From: an uncultured Neisseriaceae bacterium
GTDB lineage: Bacteria; Pseudomonadota; Gammaproteobacteria; Burkholderiales; UBA11063
DNA: 5,623 nucleotides
Reading direction: 5' to 3'
NCBI GenBank assembly: GCA_903891375.1
Contig: CAITEL010000107.1
Coordinates: 1-5,623 of the forward strand
Below, one piece after another: positions 1 through 5,623 of this stretch. The notes beneath the pieces were generated by a model. That model made no database searches. It was given only the letters and a program-made list of their open reading frames with translations, and was not told the DNA's origin. Every line of letters begins with the position of its first letter. Within the stretch, counting starts at the first letter, position 1. Both the position numbers and the translations under genes were made by a program.

Positions 1-187
1 GGCTAATTATTTTTCTACTTTCATTTGCCATATTATTTATAGCTGATTTATTAGTATTTTTATCCGATTTTAATTCAATTATCTTGCATGAGTACTTGCC
101 ATGATTTATTCTGTGTAAATAATCGTTACAAGCGGTGCTAACAAAACTTGGCATTTTGTTCGCTATATTTATTATTGTTATTCTCAT
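1..187 (-). CDS. rlmH: RlmH, 23S rRNA (pseudouridine1915-N3)-methyltransferase, N-terminal part only
   Basis: Reading the minus strand from the ATG at 187-185 gives 62 open codons to the window edge. The product begins MRITIINIANKMPSF and continues with a Tyr-Leu-His-Arg segment (residues 23-26). This matches the start of E. coli RlmH (YbeA), which has a KMPDWV motif where this protein has KMPSFV (residues 11-16), followed by a similar EYLRR stretch. RlmH is a small SPOUT-family enzyme of about 155 residues that uses S-adenosylmethionine to methylate pseudouridine 1915 in helix 69 of 23S rRNA. The C-terminal knot that binds the cofactor lies outside the window, so catalytic integrity cannot be judged. 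The start is fixed by an in-frame TAG at 196-194, two codons upstream. No strong Shine-Dalgarno precedes it, but a good promoter lies about 37 nt upstream. The gene is divergent from rpmB. Identification comes from remembered alignment of the N-terminal third only. Confidence 0.85.
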   Translation of the reverse strand, partial: MRITIINIANKMPSFVSTACNDYLHRINHGKYSCKIIELKSDKNTNKSAINNMANESRKIIS

Positions 188-223
188 GTTGTTCTAGCTT
201 TATTTCTTTTTATCTCAGACTAT

Positions 224-252
224 ATTATACATTAAGTAATAAGTACTTCCAA
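224..252 (-). promoter_or_regulatory. Putative sigma70 promoter of rlmH
   Basis: On the minus strand a perfect TATAAT (229-224) lies 17 nt downstream of TTGGAA (252-247, four of six consensus positions). Transcription would begin near 217 and give a leader of about 30 nt before the rlmH ATG. Spacing and -10 match are both canonical. In DNA this AT-rich the -10 alone would mean little, but the -35, the spacing and the placement support it. Confidence 0.55.
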
Positions 253-304
253 GATTAACTTATGGGTATTTATTATAAAATTATCTTAATTTAAATAATA
301 TTAC

Positions 305-334
305 TTGCATTTTGGGGTGTTTTAATGATAAAAT
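305..334 (+). promoter_or_regulatory. Putative extended -10 promoter of rpmB-rpmG
   Basis: TTGCAT (305-310) is a weak -35. It is followed after 18 nt by TAAAAT (329-334), five of six matches to TATAAT. A TG at 326-327 with one base between gives the extended -10 form TGnTAAAAT. The expected start near 341 leaves a leader of about 29 nt. A perfect 8-bp inverted repeat, TGCATTTT (306-313) and AAAATGCA (330-337), brackets the promoter and could be an operator, but no regulator is implied by the sequence. Confidence 0.5.
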
Positions 335-335
335 G

Positions 336-362
336 CACCCTTAAGATTTTTTAAATAGGGTG
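336..362 (+). promoter_or_regulatory. Inverted repeat that could mask the rpmB Shine-Dalgarno
   Basis: CACCCT (336-341) is complementary to AGGGTG (357-362), which is the rpmB Shine-Dalgarno 7 nt before its ATG. TTAA (341-344) and TTAA (351-354) could extend the stem across a bulge. The pairing is short but is the most GC-rich part of the leader. If transcription starts near 341, as the nearest promoter predicts, the left arm would be largely absent from the RNA, so this would matter only for transcripts that start farther upstream. Function is inferred, not shown. Confidence 0.3.
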
Positions 363-369
363 AAATATT

Positions 370-606
370 ATGACAAGAGTTTGTCAAGTTACTGGTAAGC
401 GGACACGTACTGGTAATAATGTTTCTCATGCAAATAACAGAACAAAACGCCGTTTCTTGACTAATTTGCAATGGCGTAGGTTTTGGGTTGAAAATGAGAA
501 CCGTTGGGTTCGTTTACGCGTATCGAACGCAGCATTACGTACTATCGATAAAAATGGTATTGATGCAGTGCTTGTAGAATTACGTGCGAATAACCAAGTT
601 ATATAA
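370..606 (+). CDS. rpmB: 50S ribosomal protein L28 (bL28)
   Basis: The product has 78 residues, the same length as E. coli L28, and starts [20 protein letters not shown], closely matching the E. coli [17 protein letters not shown] start. Further conserved blocks are TKRRFLTNL (residues 25-33), RFWVENE (37-43) and the basic, valine-rich C-terminal half with [10 protein letters not shown] (59-68). L28 is a small rRNA-binding protein of the large subunit. The ATG is preceded by a clear Shine-Dalgarno AGGGTGA (357-363) with 6 nt spacing. rpmG follows after 12 nt, the usual rpmB-rpmG pair, so the two are very probably cotranscribed. Nothing is truncated, and the family assignment is secure. Confidence 0.97.
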   Translation: MTRVCQVTGKRTRTGNNVSHANNRTKRRFLTNLQWRRFWVENENRWVRLRVSNAALRTIDKNGIDAVLVELRANNQVI

Positions 607-618
607 GGTATTATAGTT

Positions 619-774
619 ATGCGCGAAAAAATTAAATTAGAGTCAACAGCTGGTGATGGTCATTTTTATACCACAACTAAAAATAAACGCACCACTACAG
701 AAAAGCTAGAGATGACTAAGTACAATCCAAAACTGCGTAAGCATGTTAAGTACAAAGAAACAAAGCTAAAATAA
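619..774 (+). CDS. rpmG: 50S ribosomal protein L33 (bL33), zinc-independent form
   Basis: This 51-codon gene starts [20 protein letters not shown] and ends in a basic segment finishing KETKLK. It aligns along its whole length with gammaproteobacterial L33, for example E. coli [23 protein letters not shown]. It lacks the four N-terminal residues of the E. coli protein and begins at the MRE start seen in Pseudomonas. No earlier start is possible, because the rpmB stop (604-606) lies in the same frame four codons upstream with no start codon between. The protein has no cysteine, so it is the form without the zinc ribbon. L33 is a small 50S protein near the E site. Its ribosome binding site AAGGT (605-609) overlaps the rpmB stop codon, suggesting translational coupling to rpmB. 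Confidence 0.95.
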   Translation: MREKIKLESTAGDGHFYTTTKNKRTTTEKLEMTKYNPKLRKHVKYKETKLK

Positions 775-792
775 ATAATTATTTAAATAACA

Positions 793-805
793 TGCATGCA
801 CAATT
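793..805. repeat. 13-bp intergenic motif, copy 1
   Basis: TGCATGCACAATT occurs here and again at 4381-4393, both times between genes. It contains the 8-bp palindrome TGCATGCA. This copy forms the left foot of the large hairpin at 797-841. Two copies in the small amount of intergenic sequence here suggest a dispersed motif, but two copies prove little. Confidence 0.4.
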
Positions 806-841
806 CTATTGACATTATAAAATGCCAATAGAATTGATGCA
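797..841. repeat. Long imperfect hairpin downstream of rpmG
   Basis: CAATTCTATTG (801-811) pairs perfectly with CAATAGAATTG (826-836). After one A-C mismatch (812/825), CATT (813-816) pairs with AATG (821-824) around an ATAA loop. TGCA at 797-800 and 838-841 can extend the base past a single bulged A (837). No T-run follows, so it is not a standard intrinsic terminator. It could protect the 3' end of the rpmBG transcript, bind a protein, or be a REP-like element. It sits 22 nt after the rpmG stop. Confidence 0.7.
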
Positions 842-849
842 GGTAGGTA

Positions 850-871
850 TTTATAATGAATCTATTATAAA
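850..871. repeat. AT-only inverted repeat abutting the terminator
   Basis: TTTATAAT (850-857) is complementary to ATTATAAA (864-871), with a 6-nt loop. The stem is entirely A-T and weak. Its right arm overlaps the first three bases of the terminator stem (869-871), so the two structures compete slightly. It may be incidental in such AT-rich sequence. Confidence 0.35.
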
Positions 872-904
872 AAAAGACGTATATTAATTTATACGTCTTT
901 TTTT
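869..904. terminator. Bidirectional intrinsic terminator shared by rpmBG and gcvTHP
   Basis: Seven A (869-875) plus GACGTATA (876-883) pair perfectly with TATACGTC (890-897) plus seven T (898-904), giving a 15-bp stem with a 6-nt loop. The A-run and T-run supply a U-tract in either direction, so the element can end rpmB-rpmG transcripts from the left and gcvTHP transcripts from the right. It lies 94 nt after the rpmG stop and 46 nt after the gcvP stop, as expected for convergent operons. Confidence 0.92.
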
Positions 905-950
905 ATATATTCGAAGACGCTGAGTATAAATGGATGAAAGATCAGGTGAG

Positions 951-3920
951 CTACAACGCTTCATTTAATGAAGAATCGTGAACTAAATTAGATGAATTAA
1001 TCATTTCTCCAGTTTCTTTTACTTCAAGATTGCCATTCATTTGATTTTCTATAGCATTATGTTCAGAATTTTGTTCAAAATCAAAGCAACTGCATAAGAA
1101 GTTCCTATCACCGTATACATCATCGATTCGGTTTGCACTCGGGAATATTTTATTTTGTTTCACTTCTGGAGTAGGGAAGCAACCTAATTCTATTGAATAT
1201 GGCTTATCCCAATTTATTATATCCGATAAAGTATGTGGTGCATTTTTTAATGGATTATTTTGCTTATCAAACATTCCATTTTTTACACTAATTACTTCAT
1301 GATAAATACTTATCATGGCATTGATAAAACGGTCAATTTCAATTTTATCTTCGCTTTCAGTAGGTTCGATCATAAAAGTTCCAGCTACAGGAAACGACAT
1401 TGTGGGGGCATGAAACCCATAATCCATCAATCGCTTAGCTACGTCAACTTCGGTGATGCCTGTGTCTAATTTAAAAGTTCGTAGGTCAATTATACATTCA
1501 TGAGCGACCCGTCCATTTTTACCTGTATATAAAATAGGGTAATACGTCTTTAGCTCGTTCGCAATATAGTTTGCATTAAGAATAGCTACTTGTGTTGATT
1601 GTCTTAAACCTATGTCACCCAGCATATTAATATACATCCAAGATATAATTAAAATAGAGGCACTGCCAAACGGTGAGCTACTTACGGCAAAAGTTTGTTG
1701 CTGGTGTAATTTGCTGGTTTTACTAAATATACTATGTTGTGGTAAAAATGGAGTTAGATGTTTTTTTACACCTATGGGTCCCATTCCTGGGCCACCACCA
1801 CCATGCGGAATGGCAAAAGTTTTGTGTAAGTTTATATGTGAAACATCGGCACCTAACTCGGCAGGTTTAATTAGTCCCACTAAAGCATTTAAATTAGCTC
1901 CATCCATATATACTTGACCACCATTAGTGTGTATAACCTCGCAAATTTGTTTTATTTCAGCCTCGAATACGCCATGTGTAGATGGATAGGTTACCATTAA
2001 ACATGATAATGTGTTTTTATATTGAGTGGCTTTTAAGAAAAGATCGTTTATATCAATATTGCCATTGTTATCACAGTTTACCATTACTACGTTTAACCCC
2101 ATCATTTGCGCAGTTGCTGGGTTGGTTCCATGTGCTGATTTTGGAATTAAACAAATATTGCGTTGTGCTTCATTGATACTCTCTTGATAACGACGAATAG
2201 CCAAAATACCTGCTAACTCTCCTTGAGCACCAGAATTTGGTTGCATAGAAATATCATCAAATCCAGTAATTGCTTGAAGTTTATGTTGCAAATCCGCAAT
2301 TAAGTTTATATATCCAGTATATGCATCTTGTGGGGCAAATGGATGAATATTAGAAAATTCTGGCCATGAAATTCCTTCTAACTCTGCTGCAGCATTTAAT
2401 TTCATGGTGCACGATCCAAGTGGAATCATTGAATGGGCTAGCGATAGATCTTTATTCTCTAAAGATTTTAAATAACGCATCATCTTGGTTTCACTGTGGT
2501 AGCTTTTAAATACGTTGTGAGTTAATATTGTATCCATTCGGTATAAGTTAGTATAAGATCTTAACGCAACCTCTAACTTAGAATTTGTAATGAATTCTGC
2601 AGTGCTGGTGCTTCTACTGGTGATTATGTTATAAATTTCAGTAGCATCTTTAATGGTAGAGGTTTCACTGGTTGAAATAAACAAGATGTTTTCAATTTTA
2701 CCTACGGCATAGCCAGCCTTTTGTAATTTATGGTAAATCTCATCACTATTTTTTAATTCTAATGATACAGTATCAAAAATTTCCTTTTGATTTTTTAATT
2801 GAATTTGTGCTTGTATTAGATTTTGTGCTAGCGATATGGCCAAATGATGAGTATGGCGTGCAATTTCAGTTAAACCAGTAACTCCATGATAAATAGCATA
2901 AAATGCTGCCATATTAGCTAATAACACTTGCGAGGTACAAATATTAGAGGTTGCTTTTTCACGACGAATATGTTGTTCACGGGTTTGTAGTGACATTCTT
3001 AAGGCTTTTTTTCCATTTTTATCAACAGATACTCCAATAATTCTACCAGGTATTACTCGTTTGTTTTCATCATTGGTTGCCATATATGCCGCTGATGGTC
3101 CACCAAAGCCAATAGGTACTCCAAAACGTTGGGTAGAGCCAATAGCTATATCTACACCCATTGATTTTGGTGATTTAAATATAACCAAACTTAAGATATC
3201 ACATGCCATACATACGATAATTTGTGGGTTATTTTGTTTAAGCTTATCAATTGTTACAGTATAATCAGATATGTTTCCATACACGTTTGGGTTTTGGATA
3301 AAAACGCCAAAATATTCATTAGGGTTAATCTTATTTATGTCACCCACAACTATATTAATATTTTGATATTTAGCCCGAGTTTTAATCACATCAAGTGATT
3401 GTGGCATAATGTTTTCATCAACAATAAAATTATTACATGTAGTATTATTGTTTAATTTTCTTGCCATGGACATACTTTCAGCTGCAGCTGTGGCTTCATC
3501 TAAAAGTGATGCGTTAGCTAAATTAAACCCAGTTAAATCCATTATCATTTGTTGAAAATTTAATAAAGCCTCTAAACGTCCTTGTGAAATTTCTGCTTGA
3601 TACGGCGTATAAGCAGTATACCAACCTGGATTTTCTAAAACGTTACGTTTTATAACACTTGGAGTAACTGTATCAGAATAACCTAAACCTATATAATTTT
3701 TGTAGATTTTGTTTTGATTAGCAAATACTTTGAGTTGTTCTAAGGCGGTTATTTCGTGTAGTTCGTTTGTACCTGTGGTTCCTGTATGGCTAAGTAGATT
3801 ATTTGGGATTACATTTTGGATTAATTGGTCGAGGTTGGTGTAGCCTAATTTTTGTAGCATATGTTGTTGTTGTGCTTTATCTGGGCCAATATGACGATTA
3901 ATAAATAGGTTGTTTTGCAT
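951..3920 (-). CDS. gcvP: Glycine dehydrogenase (decarboxylating), P protein, single-chain type with C-terminal extension
   Basis: The 989-residue product is the single-chain P protein found in E. coli and mitochondria, not the two-subunit gcvPA/gcvPB form. It binds pyridoxal phosphate, decarboxylates glycine and passes the aminomethyl group to the lipoyl arm of GcvH. The N-terminal half shows YIGLGYSDTVTP (residues 76-87), NPGWYTAYTPYQAEISQGR (97-115) and DEATAAAE (141-148). The C-terminal catalytic half shows PLGSCTMKLN (500-509), SAHGTNPA (595-602), YMDGANLNA (671-679) and HINLHKTFAIPHGGGGPGMG (695-714), where K700 is the expected cofactor-binding lysine. The family's usual end, DDVYGDRNFLCSCF (933-946), is intact. 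About 39 further residues follow, rich in Asn, Glu and Ser and not present in E. coli GcvP (957 residues). The start has a TGAGGT Shine-Dalgarno (3935-3930), 19 nt after gcvH, so it is the last gene of the operon. Confidence 0.97.
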   Translation of the reverse strand: MQNNLFINRHIGPDKAQQQHMLQKLGYTNLDQLIQNVIPNNLLSHTGTTGTNELHEITALEQLKVFANQNKIYKNYIGLGYSDTVTPSVIKRNVLENPGWYTAYTPYQAEISQGRLEALLNFQQMIMDLTGFNLANASLLDEATAAAESMSMARKLNNNTTCNNFIVDENIMPQSLDVIKTRAKYQNINIVVGDINKINPNEYFGVFIQNPNVYGNISDYTVTIDKLKQNNPQIIVCMACDILSLVIFKSPKSMGVDIAIGSTQRFGVPIGFGGPSAAYMATNDENKRVIPGRIIGVSVDKNGKKALRMSLQTREQHIRREKATSNICTSQVLLANMAAFYAIYHGVTGLTEIARHTHHLAISLAQNLIQAQIQLKNQKEIFDTVSLELKNSDEIYHKLQKAGYAVGKIENILFISTSETSTIKDATEIYNIITSRSTSTAEFITNSKLEVALRSYTNLYRMDTILTHNVFKSYHSETKMMRYLKSLENKDLSLAHSMIPLGSCTMKLNAAAELEGISWPEFSNIHPFAPQDAYTGYINLIADLQHKLQAITGFDDISMQPNSGAQGELAGILAIRRYQESINEAQRNICLIPKSAHGTNPATAQMMGLNVVMVNCDNNGNIDINDLFLKATQYKNTLSCLMVTYPSTHGVFEAEIKQICEVIHTNGGQVYMDGANLNALVGLIKPAELGADVSHINLHKTFAIPHGGGGPGMGPIGVKKHLTPFLPQHSIFSKTSKLHQQQTFAVSSSPFGSASILIISWMYINMLGDIGLRQSTQVAILNANYIANELKTYYPILYTGKNGRVAHECIIDLRTFKLDTGITEVDVAKRLMDYGFHAPTMSFPVAGTFMIEPTESEDKIEIDRFINAMISIYHEVISVKNGMFDKQNNPLKNAPHTLSDIINWDKPYSIELGCFPTPEVKQNKIFPSANRIDDVYGDRNFLCSCFDFEQNSEHNAIENQMNGNLEVKETGEMINSSNLVHDSSLNEAL

Positions 3921-3939
3921 TATGGATATACCTCATTGG

Positions 3940-4320
3940 CTAAGAGTGAATATTATTTTGATAAGCCGTTACGTCCATTAACTCATTGAGTTCTTCTGGG
4001 TTATCTAATTTTACTTGTAATAACCATCCATCATTTTGTGGCGAACTATTGATAATTGCAGGGTCATTGATGACGCTTTCATTTATTGCGATAATTTCGC
4101 CATTTACGGGAGAATATAAATCCGAAGCAGCTTTGACTGATTCAATTACACCAATAGATGTACCTAGTTGGATTTTTTTGCCAATTTTTGGTAATTCAAC
4201 GTAAACAATATCCCCTAAAAGTGCTTGTGCGTGGTCTGAAATTCCGATTTTGGCGGTACAGTTTTCTTCAATTTTAACCCATTCATGTGATTTGAGAAAT
4301 TTTATGTTAGTATTGTTCAT
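3940..4320 (-). CDS. gcvH: Glycine cleavage system H protein (lipoyl carrier)
   Basis: This 126-residue protein matches GcvH throughout (E. coli 129 residues). It carries the lipoic acid arm that shuttles the aminomethyl intermediate from GcvP to GcvT and is then reoxidised by the L protein. Landmarks are SHEWVKIEE (11-19), GISDHAQALLGDIVYVELP (26-44), the lipoylation motif ESVKAASDLYSPVNGEI (60-76) with K63 as the modified lysine, and the C-terminal DGWLLQVK and DVTAYQ segments. The start is supported by a strong Shine-Dalgarno AAGGAAGGG (4335-4327) 6 nt from the ATG. gcvT lies 81 nt upstream and gcvP 19 nt downstream. The loosely spaced upstream gap holds dyad sequences and a possible promoter of its own. 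Lipoylation enzymes are not in the window. Confidence 0.97.
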   Translation of the reverse strand: MNNTNIKFLKSHEWVKIEENCTAKIGISDHAQALLGDIVYVELPKIGKKIQLGTSIGVIESVKAASDLYSPVNGEIIAINESVINDPAIINSSPQNDGWLLQVKLDNPEELNELMDVTAYQNNIHS

Positions 4321-4361
4321 TTTTAACCCTTCCTTACTTAGAACTACAAAGCATATATATA

Positions 4362-4391
4362 ACTATACTCGAAGTATACTTGCATGCACAA
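4362..4391 (-). promoter_or_regulatory. Possible internal promoter before gcvH
   Basis: On the minus strand TTGTGC (4391-4386) and TATAGT (4367-4362) are separated by 18 nt. The -10 matches five of six positions and the -35 three of six. It lies in the 81-nt gap between gcvT and gcvH and could add transcripts for the carrier and P proteins. In AT-rich DNA such pairs arise by chance, so this is only a candidate. Confidence 0.25.
4364..4388. repeat. Three abutting dyads in the gcvT-gcvH gap
   Basis: TATACTcgaAGTATA (4364-4378), the 10-bp perfect palindrome AAGTATACTT (4372-4381) and the 8-bp perfect palindrome TGCATGCA (4381-4388) overlap or touch one another. They lie across the spacer of the possible gcvH promoter. 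They could form an operator or small mRNA hairpins. No T-run follows, so they do not form a terminator. Confidence 0.4.
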
Positions 4392-4393
4392 TT
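4381..4393. repeat. 13-bp intergenic motif, copy 2
   Basis: Second copy of TGCATGCACAATT, identical to 793-805 and in the same orientation. Unlike copy 1 it is not the foot of a long hairpin. Here it overlaps the -35 of the possible gcvH promoter. Confidence 0.4.
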
Positions 4394-4401
4394 TAATATA
4401 T

Positions 4402-5484
4402 CTAAAGCAATATTCTACCATGCCGTACAAACGGTAATTTAACTAATTTAACTGATTCAAGATTACCCCTAATATCCACTTTAACATTATCGGATAAATT
4501 TTCGACACGTGCTATAGCTATAGACATTTTTAATGTGGGTGAGAATGTTCCACTAGTTATTATTCCTGATTCTTTGTTGTTTATTATAACTTTTTGTCCT
4601 TCACGTAATACACTTTTGCCATCTAAAACAATACCAACTTGAAATTTATTATTTTTAGTTGCTTTAATGTGGATGTATTGTTCTTTACCAATAAAGTCAC
4701 GATTAGTATCCGTAAGGTCTACAACCCAATCCATATTACATTCACTAGGGTTGACCCCATCATCCATATCATGTCCATACAAATTCATTCCAGCCTCTAA
4801 ACGTAATGTATCTCTAGCCCCTAATCCACACGGAGTAACTTCAGTAATTAGTAGTTTGTTCCATATTGTTGCACAATTAGTTTGTGGTAGTATAATCTCT
4901 AAACCATTCTCACCAGTATATCCTGTTCTGGCAAAGAAATGTCCAGAATTTTCTATTGCGGAGAATGGTTTTAAATTAGTTAATTGTTCTTTTACTTCAG
5001 GATATGCATTAATAACCTTGGCTATTGAATTTGGGCCTTGAACGGCTAGGATAGCCAAGTCATTACGAGGATTAATGATTACATCAAATCCATTCGCAAT
5101 TTTGTGTATCCAGGCTAAATCTTTTTCTCTGGTAGCACCATTGGATACGATACGATATTCGTTATTACCAATAAAATATACAATTAAATCATCAATGATT
5201 CCTGCATTTTCATTTAGCATAGCAGAGTATAAAGCTTTTCCAATGCCGTGTTTTTTTAATTTTAAAACATCATTAGAAATTAAATATCTTAAAAAGTTTT
5301 CTGAGTCATTACCACTAATGTCAGTGATTTGCATATGAGAGACGTCAAACATGCCAGCATCAGTGCGAACTGTCTCATGTTCTTTAATTTGCGAGCCATA
5401 GTTGACAGGTAATGCCCATCCGCCGAAGTCAACAATTTTACCTTGTGCTTGTATATGACAGTCATAAAAAGGAGTTTTTTTCAT
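4402..5484 (-). CDS. gcvT: Aminomethyltransferase, glycine cleavage system T protein
   Basis: The 360-residue product aligns end to end with E. coli GcvT (364 residues). It takes the aminomethyl group from GcvH, releases ammonia and makes 5,10-methylene-tetrahydrofolate. Conserved blocks are VDFGGWALPVNYGSQIKEH (18-36), RTDAGMFDVSHM (40-51), the IIDDLIVY segment (96-103) with the acidic pair used in folate chemistry, NGATREKDLAWI (115-126), LAVQGPN (146-152), FARTGYTGENGLEI (184-197), CGLGARDTLRLEAGMNLYG (219-237), DFIGKE (263-268) and GIITSGTFSPTL (307-318). The C-terminal barrel ends PFVRHGR. The start is supported by AAGAGGGA (5501-5494), 9 nt from the ATG. It is the first gene of the operon, and the folate-site motifs distinguish it from YgfZ-type paralogues. 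Confidence 0.97.
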   Translation of the reverse strand: MKKTPFYDCHIQAQGKIVDFGGWALPVNYGSQIKEHETVRTDAGMFDVSHMQITDISGNDSENFLRYLISNDVLKLKKHGIGKALYSAMLNENAGIIDDLIVYFIGNNEYRIVSNGATREKDLAWIHKIANGFDVIINPRNDLAILAVQGPNSIAKVINAYPEVKEQLTNLKPFSAIENSGHFFARTGYTGENGLEIILPQTNCATIWNKLLITEVTPCGLGARDTLRLEAGMNLYGHDMDDGVNPSECNMDWVVDLTDTNRDFIGKEQYIHIKATKNNKFQVGIVLDGKSVLREGQKVIINNKESGIITSGTFSPTLKMSIAIARVENLSDNVKVDIRGNLESVKLVKLPFVRHGRILL

Positions 5485-5521
5485 GTATACTTTTCCCTCT
5501 TCAAATTAATTATAAGTAACG

Positions 5522-5551
5522 ATTTTAACATTAAGTTAAAGATTAATTAAA
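5522..5551 (-). promoter_or_regulatory. Putative extended -10 promoter of gcvTHP
   Basis: On the minus strand TGTTAAAAT (5530-5522) is an extended -10 almost identical to the one proposed for rpmB (TGATAAAAT). A weak -35, TTTAAT (5551-5546), lies 18 nt upstream. The start would be near 5515, giving a leader of about 30 nt, too short for a glycine riboswitch. The -35 region is overlapped by the direct repeat at 5536-5555. Confidence 0.4.
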
Positions 5552-5555
5552 GATT
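5536..5555. repeat. Tandem 9-bp direct repeat over the gcvT promoter
   Basis: TTAAAGATT occurs at 5536-5544 and 5547-5555, with 11 bp from start to start, close to one helical turn. It overlaps the proposed -35 and spacer of the gcvT promoter, a placement that would suit an operator bound on one face of the helix. The repeats are almost wholly A and T, so chance is possible. Confidence 0.4.
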
Positions 5556-5623
5556 TTTGATTATTTTTATTAATAATTGGAGACTATAAATAAAGCATTC
5601 AAAAATTATAAATATGTGTGTTA
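5556..5623. other. AT-rich sequence upstream of the gcv promoter, no gene seen
   Basis: Neither strand shows a convincing coding start, tRNA, hairpin terminator or riboswitch core here. It probably belongs to the intergenic region between gcvT and whatever gene lies beyond the window. Confidence 0.5.

Noticed and set aside
934..981. Small 15-codon gene starting at the ATG at 934
   Set aside because: It is too short to support, lies just after a strong terminator on the same strand, and has no Shine-Dalgarno. It is kept only as a question in the findings.
1260..1469. Other plus-strand open frames within gcvP, gcvH and gcvT (also 1982-2176, 3061-3264, 3986-4204, 5075-5338)
   Set aside because: All are opposite well-conserved coding sequence and show no recognisable domain or start signal.
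1612..1917. 101-codon plus-strand open frame
   Set aside because: It lies entirely antisense to the conserved catalytic half of gcvP and has no family resemblance or ribosome binding site.
3921..3939. Split or frameshifted gcvP, as in genomes with separate P subunits
   Set aside because: gcvP is a single uninterrupted frame containing both halves, and the 19-nt gap before it holds only a ribosome binding site.
4667..5041. 124-codon plus-strand open frame
   Set aside because: It is antisense to conserved gcvT motifs, and its length is explained by the codon pattern of the opposite strand.
5577..5612. Plus-strand promoter (TTGGAG with TATAAA) for a divergent gene to the right
   Set aside because: The spacer between the two elements is 24 nt, too long for a sigma70 promoter, and no downstream gene is visible.
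5485..5623. Glycine riboswitch upstream of gcvT
   Set aside because: The leader has none of the conserved glycine aptamer core segments, is almost purely A and T, and would be only about 30 nt long from the proposed start.

Overview
This AT-rich window looks like ordinary chromosome from a gammaproteobacterium. L28 and the cysteine-free 51-residue L33 resemble gammaproteobacterial proteins, and GcvT, GcvH and GcvP align readily with their E. coli counterparts from memory. The strong AT bias would suit a host-associated or streamlined lineage, but genus cannot be named from this sequence. All genes use the standard code. No mobile element, tRNA, rRNA or CRISPR array was seen.

Layout: (1) 1-187, minus strand: the first 62 codons of rlmH (23S rRNA pseudouridine methyltransferase), running off the left edge. 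(2) 188-369: divergent intergenic region with a good sigma70-type promoter for rlmH, an extended -10 promoter for rpmB, and inverted repeats around the rpmB promoter and Shine-Dalgarno. (3) 370-774, plus strand: rpmB-rpmG (ribosomal proteins L28 and L33), 12 nt apart. (4) 775-950: convergent intergenic region with a long hairpin, a weaker AT-only hairpin and a shared bidirectional terminator. (5) 951-5484, minus strand: glycine cleavage operon in the order gcvT, gcvH, gcvP. (6) 5485-5623: gcvT leader and promoter region.

The left side is ribosome-related (rlmH modifies 23S rRNA; rpmB and rpmG encode 50S proteins). The right side encodes three of the four glycine cleavage proteins: P decarboxylates glycine, H carries the aminomethyl group on a lipoyl arm, and T releases ammonia and makes 5,10-methylene-tetrahydrofolate. 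The L protein (dihydrolipoamide dehydrogenase) is not in the window and must be encoded elsewhere.

I do not see a new system here. The points most worth a second look are a C-terminal extension of about 39 residues on GcvP, mutually exclusive pairings around the rpmB Shine-Dalgarno, a hairpin cluster between rpmG and gcvP, a 13-bp motif shared by two intergenic regions, and a 9-bp direct repeat with 11-bp period at the gcvT promoter.
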